A stretch of DNA of 32,111 nucleotides from a virus. The notes under the pieces were generated by a model, which was given only the letters and a program-made list of their open reading frames with translations, was not told the origin of the DNA and did not search any database. Below are positions 23,760 through 29,829 of this stretch, in pieces. Where the stretch lies: positions 1-32,111 of IMG/VR virus record IMGVR_UViG_3300030331_001942; one strand, 5' to 3'. The position numbers and the translations under genes are program-made. The first letter of the stretch is position 1. Each line of letters starts with the position of its first letter.

Positions 23760-23819
23760 AAAAAAAGTGCCATCATCCATAACACATCAAGAAGTGGAAT
23801 CAGGCACTTAAACACTACA
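23760..23819 (-). terminator. Intrinsic terminator of leftward operon, in convergent gap
   Basis: On the minus strand AAGTGCC pairs with GGCACTT (23765-23771 with 23813-23819), with a second short pairing GG/CC inside after a small internal loop, followed by a run of seven T (23766 down to 23760). It lies 17 bases beyond the last leftward gene. A 10-base direct repeat CACTTAAACA occurs at 23749-23758 and 23815-23824. The rest of the convergent gap 23654-23835 shows no gene. Confidence 0.7.
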
Positions 23820-23835
23820 GGTCTAGTAGTATTTT

Positions 23836-24006
23836 TTATTTTTTCTCTAAACGCTTCAAAGATTTATCTTCAACGTCAATAAATTCATGTAGGATTTTTA
23901 TTTGCTCCTTATACGTATTGATAATTTTACGCCTATGTTCTAGGTCATGAAAGTTATCAGAACAAGAATCTAAGAAGTGTTGTTTTATCAATTCAGCAAT
24001 TTCCAT
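23836..24006 (-). CDS. 56-aa helical protein, unknown
   Basis: The last gene of the leftward operon. The ATG at 24006 opens a 56-aa frame (MEIAELIKQHFLDS to KSLKRLEKK), fully helical in appearance with a His/Arg-rich middle (FHDLEHRRKIINTY). It starts two bases after the stop of the previous gene, in the tight spacing usual for this operon. No family recognised. Confidence 0.6.
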   Translation of the reverse strand: MEIAELIKQHFLDSCSDNFHDLEHRRKIINTYKEQIKILHEFIDVEDKSLKRLEKK

Positions 24007-24008
24007 TA

Positions 24009-24257
24009 TTATTCTTTTATCAGCTTAACTCTTTTCTTAAGTTTTTGCTTTTCTTCTTTTAATTGCTTTTCCTTTTTAATTATAAACTTAGCTCTACTTT
24101 CTAACCAGTATTCCATATTGTTCGTTATTTCTTTTAACGGAACACATACAGTTACACTTTCTTTAAATTGATTTAAGTCTTCAGTGTACCCTTGAAAACA
24201 AGCATACTCTTCATCTGTATATAAACAGGTAGTTTCATTTACTTCTATTAGTTCCAT
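24009..24257 (-). CDS. 82-aa early protein, unknown
   Basis: An 82-aa protein with an acidic N-terminal half (ELIEVNETTCLYTDEEYACF) and a long basic helix at the C-terminus (about 50-82: RAKFIIKKEKQLKEEKQKL) that is probably coiled-coil. It has close neighbours on both sides. I do not recognise it. Small acidic/basic early phage proteins of this kind often bind host proteins, but nothing here shows that. Confidence 0.62.
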   Translation of the reverse strand: MELIEVNETTCLYTDEEYACFQGYTEDLNQFKESVTVCVPLKEITNNMEYWLESRAKFIIKKEKQLKEEKQKLKKRVKLIKE

Positions 24258-24260
24258 AAT

Positions 24261-24347
24261 TTAAAAACCTAGTTTAGTTACCAACGCAAACCACGTTGCT
24301 CCAAATAACAATATTAAAAATAAAATCGATTCAATAATTTTTCTCAT
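24261..24347 (-). CDS. 28-aa single-span membrane peptide
   Basis: The ATG at 24347 opens a 28-aa frame MRKIIESILFLILLFGATWF and a short tail ALVTKLGF. It is one membrane helix with a basic N-terminus. It lies three bases from the next gene in the leftward operon, which supports a true gene despite its size. Function unknown. Confidence 0.5.
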   Translation of the reverse strand: MRKIIESILFLILLFGATWFALVTKLGF

Positions 24348-24353
24348 AATTTA

Positions 24354-24476
24354 TTACTTTGTTTTACAAAAGATACAAACTCCGTTTTTTCTAGTTACAA
24401 CCCTGTAACAGTCATTTCTATTACAGAGCCATATGCCTAGAATTTTTTTTGTAAAAAATTTAATTATTTGTTTCAA
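24354..24476 (-). CDS. 40-aa Cys-containing peptide with TTG start, candidate
   Basis: A frame of 40 codons starts at TTG (24476), which overlaps the TGA of the upstream gene. It begins with a basic amphipathic/hydrophobic helix (IIKFFTKKILGIWL) and ends with four Cys in two pairs: CNRNDC and CIFC. A small zinc-binding peptide is plausible. No ATG is available in the frame, so the confidence is moderate. Confidence 0.45.
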   Translation of the reverse strand: MKQIIKFFTKKILGIWLCNRNDCYRVVTRKNGVCIFCKTK

Positions 24477-24742
24477 ACTATATGAGGATTTAACGCCTCA
24501 TCAATCGCTTTATCTCTAGCCTCAATAGCATCCTTATTCATTAAGTATGTTACGTCAGCAGGTACAGGTAATTTTACCTCGTGTCCTTCTTCGTCAGTAA
24601 ATGCAGTCATATAAGTTGCATCAATCTCTAAACGGTCAGGATCATCCGGCTGTATATAGCCATCATTAGTCATTCCTTTTTCCCAGTTAATAGTTACCTC
24701 AAACTGAAATATATCGTGTTCAAATTCTATAAAATGTATCAT
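24473..24742 (-). CDS. 89-aa early protein, unknown
   Basis: The ATG at 24742 overlaps the upstream stop in an ATGA junction and is preferred to a TTG at 24754. The product looks beta-rich at the start (IHFIEFEHDIFQFEVTINWE) with an acidic middle (QPDDPDRLEIDATY) and a helical end. It resembles small phage proteins of recombination or early regions, but I cannot assign a family. Confidence 0.65.
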   Translation of the reverse strand: MIHFIEFEHDIFQFEVTINWEKGMTNDGYIQPDDPDRLEIDATYMTAFTDEEGHEVKLPVPADVTYLMNKDAIEARDKAIDEALNPHIV

Positions 24743-25134
24743 GCTGTATAACAATTAAGTAAGTTTTTCTTTATCATCTCAGCTGAATCTAACCATGATT
24801 TATCAACAAAAAAGTTACCATCGTTAGTGTAACAATTATAGAGCAATCCACCTAATTTATTAAGGCTTTCTTCAATATCCTCATCTAACTTCACATCATA
24901 TTCCTTAAAGTCAATCATTTGATTTTCTCTATATTGTAAATTGTAAGCAGTAATATTACCAACATACATATACCATATCATTCTTCCGATATAATCTTCA
25001 GGACTTTCGTACCAACCATTACACCTCTCATTATAGTGTTTAAGGTCTTTGACCTCGTTTATCACTAGATCATTATTAGTTAAGTCTACAACAATCTTAG
25101 AAATAGACTTTTTACTATATAACATTACACTCAT
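24739..25134 (-). CDS. 131-aa early protein, unknown
   Basis: A 131-aa acidic protein. The N-terminal half has short strands (KIVVDLTNNDLVINEV) and a Trp/Tyr-rich segment (NGWYESPEDYIGRMIWYMYV), followed by helices. It is coupled by ATGA to both neighbours. No family recognised. Confidence 0.65.
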   Translation of the reverse strand: MSVMLYSKKSISKIVVDLTNNDLVINEVKDLKHYNERCNGWYESPEDYIGRMIWYMYVGNITAYNLQYRENQMIDFKEYDVKLDEDIEESLNKLGGLLYNCYTNDGNFFVDKSWLDSAEMIKKNLLNCYTA

Positions 25135-25295
25135 TTTTTATCAGTTTTAGAGTTAGACATATCATTATACATCGACTTAAAGCCTCCAAATAATAAATCC
25201 AATTCGTTCACTTCTTCCTTATCTTGCACTAGACCTTTGTTTTTTAGTTGCTTATAAGCATCAGTATATTTAATTAATTCGTTTATACTTTTCAT
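25131..25295 (-). CDS. 54-aa early protein, unknown
   Basis: The ATG at 25295 opens a 54-aa frame (MKSINELIKYTDAYKQLKNK, ending SNSKTDKK) whose TGA overlaps the next ATG. It is the first gene after a promoter-like sequence at 25331-25361, with a 35-base leader. Helical and charged, no family recognised. Confidence 0.6.
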   Translation of the reverse strand: MKSINELIKYTDAYKQLKNKGLVQDKEEVNELDLLFGGFKSMYNDMSNSKTDKK

Positions 25296-25330
25296 TATAT
25301 TAAATTAAGATTAAACATTTATTTATAACA

Positions 25331-25361
25331 TAAAGGTATAAAATTTTTTTTATATTACAAA
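25331..25361 (-). promoter_or_regulatory. Bacteroidetes-type promoter for the distal leftward genes
   Basis: On the minus strand TTTG (25361-25358) is followed after exactly 19 bases by TACCTTTA (25338-25331), a good fit to the TTTG-N19-TAnnTTTG promoter of Bacteroidetes. It lies in the 85-base gap between the nuclease gene and the 54-aa gene, the largest gap inside the operon. Confidence 0.65.
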
Positions 25362-25380
25362 AGAAAAGATAAATTTTTTT

Positions 25381-25752
25381 TTATCCTTTTTTGGTGGAGA
25401 ACTCACCTGGGTTGATAATTTTATTTTCGAGTAGCATTTCAAGTATTTCTAGCCAATCGTTTTTTTCCATTATGACATACTCACTATCATTAGGTTTTTT
25501 ATGATATATTAATTTATATAGTGGCAAGTTGGGTCGCATCTCTTTTAGTATCTTATGATAACTAGGATTATTAGCAGTTGCCTTACATTGAACAGCAAAT
25601 GGACTTGTATTAACTAAATCTATTTTAGCATCATCTATCATCTTACTGGCATATCGTGATGTCTCACAATACTTCCAACCGAATTGTCTAAATTCTAGTC
25701 TCACTTTCCTTTCGTAGTCGTGACCCTTTCGCCTTGATGTTATTCCCGACAT
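25381..25752 (-). CDS. PD-(D/E)XK nuclease, Holliday-junction-resolvase-like
   Basis: A 123-aa protein with the restriction-endonuclease-like core: E14 in GHDYERKV, D45 in AKIDLVN and the QCK triad residue K57 in FAVQCKATA. Arrangement and length are like archaeal-type Hjc resolvases and related small phage nucleases. It could resolve recombination or replication junctions before packaging. A short membrane-type frame overlaps its first 65 bases (see 25688-25816). The next gene downstream lies beyond an 85-base promoter gap. Confidence 0.78.
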   Translation of the reverse strand: MSGITSRRKGHDYERKVRLEFRQFGWKYCETSRYASKMIDDAKIDLVNTSPFAVQCKATANNPSYHKILKEMRPNLPLYKLIYHKKPNDSEYVIMEKNDWLEILEMLLENKIINPGEFSTKKG

Positions 25753-25816
25753 AGAGTAAAGTTAATAACCCAATTAATAAAACAGCTACAATTTTAATTA
25801 TTTTTTTTTTGATCAT
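25688..25816 (-). CDS. 42-aa membrane-type overlapping frame, candidate
   Basis: An ATG at 25816, inside the end of the DUF1599-type gene, opens a 42-aa frame with a basic start (MIKKKIIK), one hydrophobic helix (IVAVLLIGLLTLLYVG) and a basic tail that overlaps the nuclease gene in another phase. It would fill the 41-base gap between its neighbours. The hydrophobic segment is striking, but the start includes a ten-A run and the frame may be chance. Confidence 0.3.
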   Translation of the reverse strand: MIKKKIIKIVAVLLIGLLTLLYVGNNIKAKGSRLRKESETRI

Positions 25817-26120
25817 CTCTTTCTTTAAATAGAGCAAGACCTAAGTAGCAGTAATTTATTATATCAGCAAACCGGCTTTCAATAGGTTCAGATTTTTTTA
25901 GATTAGCATTTTTTAAATGTGCAAAAACGCTTTGAATTTGTTTGTCAAAAAAGACACCCCATACACGCATCTCAGAAACATCTAGCCTTTCAGCTGTGTT
26001 TTTAAAATTTTGTAATACGTCTTCATTTTCATTTGTGTATTCCGGTCTTTTATTTTTCATTATCTTTTGAGAAAGCTCCATTAAATCTTTCATTACTTTG
26101 TCAAACTCTTGTTGTGTCAT
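25794..26120 (-). CDS. DUF1599 / nucleotide-modification-associated domain protein
   Basis: A 108-aa protein that I recognise as the DUF1599-type (nucleotide modification associated domain 1) family: RPEYTNENEDVLQNFKNTAERL, then the conserved VFFDKQIQSVFAH helix and the C-terminal IESRFADIINYCYLGLALF. The fold is related to MazG-like all-alpha nucleotide-handling proteins. Members are common in phages, and some are linked by context with base modification. Role here unproven. It overlaps the upstream gene by ATGA. Confidence 0.75.
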   Translation of the reverse strand: MTQQEFDKVMKDLMELSQKIMKNKRPEYTNENEDVLQNFKNTAERLDVSEMRVWGVFFDKQIQSVFAHLKNANLKKSEPIESRFADIINYCYLGLALFKERDDQKKNN

Positions 26121-26359
26121 ATTACTTTTTTTAATATATCATATTTTATAGGATCAAGTTCTTTGATCTTACTTAGAAAAATTAGTTGTTGATTTTTAAT
26201 ATTTTCTTTTTCTTCGTCAGTTGAATCTATTCCTAATGTAGCCTCTAGGTTTGCCATTTTCTCCATTAAGGCATCAATTTTTAATTTTGTATTTTTGTTG
26301 CTTTGGTATGTTCCGTAATAAATACGTTTTTCATGTTTGCTTAATTCCTCTGCTGTCAT
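26117..26359 (-). CDS. 80-aa coiled-coil protein, unknown
   Basis: An 80-aa, entirely helical and charged protein (ALMEKMANLEATLGIDSTDE in the middle) between the exonuclease and the DUF1599-type gene, coupled by ATGA to both. It may be an accessory subunit of the exonuclease or a DNA-binding protein; no family recognised. Confidence 0.62.
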   Translation of the reverse strand: MTAEELSKHEKRIYYGTYQSNKNTKLKIDALMEKMANLEATLGIDSTDEEKENIKNQQLIFLSKIKELDPIKYDILKKVI

Positions 26360-27090
26360 AACGCTGTACTTTCTCTTACTAATTCACCGGTATCAAAAAA
26401 CCTTTTATATTTAGAAAATGCTATTTGCCAAGCCTTTCGACCTCTGTCTACAAGTTCCTCACCAAGTGAGTAAACCTCTATGTTATAGGGGTGTTTATTT
26501 TCTATTGCAACAAACTTAAATGTTTCTGCTTCATATCCTAACATATCAGAATAAAATACGCCTTGCAAATGATAGCAAAATCTGTAAATGTCATTTCTAA
26601 AAGAATGAGGATTCGAGTTCGATGTAGTTTTAACATCTAAGATAAATTTATCTAATTGTAAGCCATCCGGTCTTATTCTTACCGGAACACCTTCATATTC
26701 TAAATAATAAGATTTTTCAATTTCGTTACAAGATTCTATTAATTCTTTTGCTTCTGTATGCTCATTTAAGTTATCCATTATCATTTCTATTCCTTCGTGT
26801 TCTGCTTTTGTTATAATCGTACTACCTTCATTAGCTTTCATAAACTCATGCTTTTCAATTTTACCTGCAGTTGTTCTAGCATTTATTTCCGGTAACACTA
26901 CAATCGGTGTACTCGTATCGCCCAACACAACAGAGTGTACAGCAGTTCCGAAGTTCATAGCAGTAGTTGCTTTTTTAGGTTTGAAATTTAAGTAATGAAA
27001 TAAAGATTGTTGAAATATTATTTTAAGACCTGAAGCACTTATTCCTGTTTGTGAATGATACACTTCGTTAGTATCGGATTTTTTTATCAT
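26356..27090 (-). CDS. RecE/lambda-type exonuclease (PD-(D/E)XK)
   Basis: A 244-aa nuclease of the PDDEXK_1/DUF3799 type. Features in order: YHSQTGISASGLKIIF at the start, NFGTAVHSVVLG (about 46-57), RIRPDGL with the catalytic Asp, then FILDVKTTSN with the Asp and Lys of the D-x-K motif, and a YHLQGVFYSDML helix. It is probably the 5'-3' exonuclease of a phage recombination pathway, with the SSB-like gene next to it. The ATG at 27090 has a strongly A-rich leader and gives the family's usual start; an ATG at 27123 would add eleven residues. Confidence 0.85.
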   Translation of the reverse strand: MIKKSDTNEVYHSQTGISASGLKIIFQQSLFHYLNFKPKKATTAMNFGTAVHSVVLGDTSTPIVVLPEINARTTAGKIEKHEFMKANEGSTIITKAEHEGIEMIMDNLNEHTEAKELIESCNEIEKSYYLEYEGVPVRIRPDGLQLDKFILDVKTTSNSNPHSFRNDIYRFCYHLQGVFYSDMLGYEAETFKFVAIENKHPYNIEVYSLGEELVDRGRKAWQIAFSKYKRFFDTGELVRESTAL

Positions 27091-27113
27091 TTTATTTTCT
27101 TTTAAAAAGAAGG

Positions 27114-27149
27114 CAACCGGCATATTATAAACACATCCAAACAACCGGC
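27114..27149. repeat. Paired direct repeat CAACCGGC upstream of exonuclease gene
   Basis: CAACCGGC occurs at 27114-27121 and 27142-27149, 28 bases apart, which stands out in this AT-rich leader. It may be a protein-binding site controlling the exonuclease gene, or chance. Confidence 0.35.
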
Positions 27150-27195
27150 CACCTTCGTATTTTAACTAAACATAAAGCCTATGAAAAATTACCAA

Positions 27196-27459
27196 TTAAA
27201 ATGGTAAATCTTTAGCATCTTTTGTTTCTTCTTCTCTCTTATACTTTCGTGTATCGTTCCAAGTAACCATTACATCTTTTCCGTATTGATCAGCCTTAGC
27301 TTTTTTCGTTACACGCAGTCTAACAAATTTAGTCCCCTTATATTCTTCAACGACATCAGGGTTTTCATTTATTCTATTCAAATTTATAGTGACATTAAAA
27401 AACTCACCATATTGTCCGGTAGCAGTCTTTCCACTACCTAAGTAAACAGTTTCACTCAT
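27196..27459 (-). CDS. SSB-like OB-fold protein (probable)
   Basis: An 87-aa protein with a strand-rich body (YLGSGKTATGQYGEFFNVTI, then TKFVRLRVTKKAKADQYGKD) and an acidic/charged end closing in KDLPF. A C-terminal acidic tail ending in a hydrophobic Pro-Phe tip is the protein-interaction element of bacterial SSBs. Together with the neighbouring exonuclease this suggests a small phage single-strand-binding protein or recombination mediator. The body is shorter than classical SSB (about 110 aa for the OB fold), so this is a probable rather than a firm call. Confidence 0.6.
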   Translation of the reverse strand: MSETVYLGSGKTATGQYGEFFNVTINLNRINENPDVVEEYKGTKFVRLRVTKKAKADQYGKDVMVTWNDTRKYKREEETKDAKDLPF

Positions 27460-27473
27460 AATATTAATTTAAG

Positions 27474-27668
27474 TTAAAATTTATTTTTGGGAATAGTCCC
27501 AGTTGCACAATACCTTCCAAATATACTTGCTACTTCCAAGACATCATTAGTATCGATTTTCCAGTCTTCATTACATTTGACTTTTAATTCGTTTACTAAT
27601 TTAAGATACTCTATGGAAGCTTTCAAAGAACTTTGTCTAATAATTTGTGCTTGTTGATCAGTAATCAT
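27474..27668 (-). CDS. 64-aa early protein, unknown
   Basis: A 64-aa helical protein: ITDQQAQIIRQSSLKASIEY at the start and WKIDTNDVLEVASIFGRYCA near the end, then a short basic tail. It overlaps the HTH gene by ATGA and lies 14 bases before the SSB-like gene. I have seen similar small proteins in phages of Bacteroidetes, with no function known. Confidence 0.65.
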   Translation of the reverse strand: MITDQQAQIIRQSSLKASIEYLKLVNELKVKCNEDWKIDTNDVLEVASIFGRYCATGTIPKNKF

Positions 27669-27859
27669 AATTCAATTATTATAGATTTTAAAAAACCAAT
27701 TTTTACCATACGTTTGATTTCCATTAATTTAAAGTTATCAGGATTCTCAAACTTGTTATAAAGTGTCATTGTAGTAACACCTAATTCATTCGCTAATTTT
27801 CTTTTAGACATTTTCAACTCCTTGAGCCGACTTGTCAATTGTTGTTTTTCTAATACCAT
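27665..27859 (-). CDS. Cro/CI-type HTH regulator (small)
   Basis: A 64-aa protein with a helix-turn-helix at about 14-40: MSKRKLANELGVTTMTLYNK, typical of XRE/Cro-like regulators, and a short basic end. It is the first leftward gene, with a TAnnTTTG-like box only 10 bases before its ATG. It faces the AT-rich palindromes of the divergent region, which are candidate operators. There is no separate large CI repressor or integrase in the window. Confidence 0.8.
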   Translation of the reverse strand: MVLEKQQLTSRLKELKMSKRKLANELGVTTMTLYNKFENPDNFKLMEIKRMVKIGFLKSIIIEL

Positions 27860-28091
27860 TCGATGGAGTAAAGGTAAAAAAAATTATGTAGAATAAAAAA
27901 TATTATATGCTTTTTATTTTAAGGTGTATAAAATAATTTATATCTTAGTGGTACTTAATAAATAATGTAAAATCCCAATTATTATATATAATAATATAAG
28001 TAATCTTTTATATAATATTATACTTATTATTTATTTTTTTCTTTAAAAAAAATATAATACTATTATATATAATAATGTTAAATATTTCAGA
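27860..28091. promoter_or_regulatory. Divergent control region with AT palindromes (operators or origin)
   Basis: A 232-base gap separates the divergent operons. It holds the 18-base perfect palindrome ATTATTATATATAATAAT (27978-27995). Its inner 16-mer TATTATATATAATAAT recurs at 28061-28076, just before the rightward gene, 81 bases away. Between them lies TATAATATTATA (28011-28022, perfect palindrome) and the inverted pair ATAAGTA (27996-28002) / TACTTAT (28021-28027). The region is almost entirely A and T. These are candidate sites for the HTH regulator and the rightward promoter, or an AT-rich replication start. Confidence 0.6.
27869..27876 (-). promoter_or_regulatory. Putative -7 box for the leftward operon
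   Basis: TACCTTTA on the minus strand (27876-27869) is identical to the -7 box of the second leftward promoter (25338-25331). It lies only 9 bases from the ATG, so the transcript would be nearly leaderless. A good -33 element is not visible. Confidence 0.5.
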
Positions 28092-28430
28092 ATGGAAAAT
28101 AAACAATTTTTAGATGAATCTTCTATTGCCGAAAAGGTACGGAAGAGATTGGAAACTTTTGAGAACTGCGATGCTACCAAGAAGTGGGTTACATCAGTAG
28201 AGAACAGAGGCAAGTATCAACGTGATATTGATTTAGCTTTTTTTAAAGAGGTTAAAGAAATGATAAGTACACAAGCTAGATTGATAATACTATTAAATAT
28301 AAATCAGGTCGGACACCTTATGAGGTATGAAGAAACTATGAGAAAAAAATATCTGTCTCATGAGACTAAAATATTGGAAATGTATAAGGACATCGTTAAA
28401 TTGGTAGAGGACTATGGCAATAGAGGTTAA
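28092..28430 (+). CDS. 112-aa early protein, unknown
   Basis: The first gene of the rightward unit. It is a charged, helical 112-aa protein (IAEKVRKRLETFENCDATKK near the start, KEMISTQARLIILLNINQVG in the middle). It overlaps the helicase gene by 17 bases, so it is likely co-translated and may act with it, for example as a loader or accessory protein. No family recognised. Confidence 0.68.
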   Translation: MENKQFLDESSIAEKVRKRLETFENCDATKKWVTSVENRGKYQRDIDLAFFKEVKEMISTQARLIILLNINQVGHLMRYEETMRKKYLSHETKILEMYKDIVKLVEDYGNRG

Positions 28431-29361
28431 GGACTTTGACGACATACTAGCAAAAGATTATAATGAGAATGCATGTAAAGAGGTTTCTGTATTCGATGTT
28501 ATGGGTGAGATAAAAGAACACTTTGTAGATGGATACCCATTAGGTGAGACAAGTCACATAAAAAAACTGGATGCAAATTTTAGATGGAGAAAAGGTTTCT
28601 TATATGCCTTTAGTGGATACCCACAAAGTGGAAAATCAGAAATAATAAATTGGCTTATGGTAATACGTGCAAAAATGTACGGAGACAAGGTGTTAATGTA
28701 TTCGCCTGAGTCTAACACAAAAGAGTTAATATTAGATTTATGTAGAGCATACCTGGGGAAAAATGTTAATCCGGAGTTTCCTGATATATGTAGTGAGGAA
28801 GAGTTTGAAGGTGCATTGACTTTTATTGCTGAACATTTTATGTTTTTAGAAAATAATAATGATATGCCGACTATAAATGTTTTGATAGATAAGTTTGAAA
28901 AGTTTAGTGATAAAGGTTATAGTTCCTTCGTTATCGATCCACTTAACTGGGTTGTAGAAAGTAATGCCGGTGAAAGTAATTTATATCAATACCTGAAACT
29001 TACACTTACGATATTGAAACAATTTGCTAAGGCTACACAAAGTCTAATGATTTATGTTGAGCATCCTAAGACACCTGCACCTGTACGTGGTGTTATTCCT
29101 AGAGCAACTGCTTTCAGTTTAGCCGGTGGAACTATGCACTTCAATAAGGTTGATTGCATGGTAGTTATGCACAGATTAACAGATGACGATGTACAGATGA
29201 AAGTTAAGTCTGGAGAAATTTTATCGAGAATGTTAGAAAATAAAGAAAATCATATTAAATTTGTTGAGTTTGAAACTGTTAAAATGAAGTCACAAAGAAT
29301 TAACGGAGTTTTAGGCAGTTGTATAATTGAATATGATATAAAAACCGGAAGGTATAAATAA
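28414..29361 (+). CDS. DnaB/Twinkle-like replicative helicase (RecA fold)
   Basis: A 315-aa ATPase related to the C-terminal helicase domain of T7 gp4, Twinkle and DnaB. Walker A is GYPQSGKS at 68-75, Walker B is FVIDPLNW at 172-179 (D175), followed by MIYVEHPKTPAP (212-223) and AGGTMHFNKVDCMVVMHR, the sensor/arginine region. It has no primase domain, and no primase or DNA polymerase gene is seen in the window, so replication probably uses host enzymes loaded with this helicase. Confidence 0.88.
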   Translation: MAIEVKDFDDILAKDYNENACKEVSVFDVMGEIKEHFVDGYPLGETSHIKKLDANFRWRKGFLYAFSGYPQSGKSEIINWLMVIRAKMYGDKVLMYSPESNTKELILDLCRAYLGKNVNPEFPDICSEEEFEGALTFIAEHFMFLENNNDMPTINVLIDKFEKFSDKGYSSFVIDPLNWVVESNAGESNLYQYLKLTLTILKQFAKATQSLMIYVEHPKTPAPVRGVIPRATAFSLAGGTMHFNKVDCMVVMHRLTDDDVQMKVKSGEILSRMLENKENHIKFVEFETVKMKSQRINGVLGSCIIEYDIKTGRYK

Positions 29362-29369
29362 ATACAAAT

Positions 29370-29570
29370 ATGACACAAGAACAATCTTTACAAGTTATCG
29401 TTCAAGTTTGTGAGAAAGCAAACAAGAGTGGCCTTTTTACTTTAAGTGAATCTCATTTGGTACTTCAAGCATTAGAACAGTTTGGCGTAAAACCACAAAT
29501 AGCAAATGAGGTGGAACAAGCTGAAGAAGCAAAAGAGGTCAAGTCCGAAACTAAAGAAGTCAAAGACTAG
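29370..29570 (+). CDS. 66-aa early protein, unknown
   Basis: A 66-aa protein with a helical body (QSLQVIVQVCEKANKSGLFT) and an acidic/basic repetitive tail (EEAKEVKSETKEVKD). Similar small proteins occur in marine phages near helicase genes. Function unknown. Confidence 0.62.
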   Translation: MTQEQSLQVIVQVCEKANKSGLFTLSESHLVLQALEQFGVKPQIANEVEQAEEAKEVKSETKEVKD

Positions 29571-29829
29571 ATATACATTTAATTGTTACGAATCTAACGA
29601 AAAAATACTAGGCTCTACAGATGATCCCTGTAGAACAACTATGTCTTTATGGACTATTTATAAGTCTAAAAAAAAAAAAGTTTCATTTGACATAAACAAA
29701 AAATCTAAGTATTTCCAATCTGACCATGAGTTGAGTTTTTCAGATATAGACGGAAAAAAAATATACAAATACCAAAATAATATTATTACAAGAGACAGAT
29801 TTGTAATACTTTTAGGCTGTGAAACCTAA
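29506..29829 (+). CDS. 107-aa protein, unknown (start uncertain)
   Basis: The frame 29506-29829 overlaps the end of the 66-aa gene. The first part (RWNKLKKQKRSSPKLKK) is a shifted reading of that gene's tail. The part after it (TRYTFNCYESNEKILGSTDD) looks like the beginning of a normal protein, beta-rich with Lys and Tyr. An internal ATG at 29641 would give a shorter product. A +1 frameshift from the upstream gene is conceivable. No family recognised. Confidence 0.55.
   Translation: MRWNKLKKQKRSSPKLKKSKTRYTFNCYESNEKILGSTDDPCRTTMSLWTIYKSKKKKVSFDINKKSKYFQSDHELSFSDIDGKKIYKYQNNIITRDRFVILLGCET

Noticed and set aside
23654-23835. tRNA or small RNA gene in the convergent gap
   Set aside because: No cloverleaf or conserved tRNA boxes; the only structure is the terminator hairpin.
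23977-24171. 64-aa Phe-rich plus-strand frame
   Set aside because: Antisense of the Lys/Glu-rich helix of the 24009-24257 gene.
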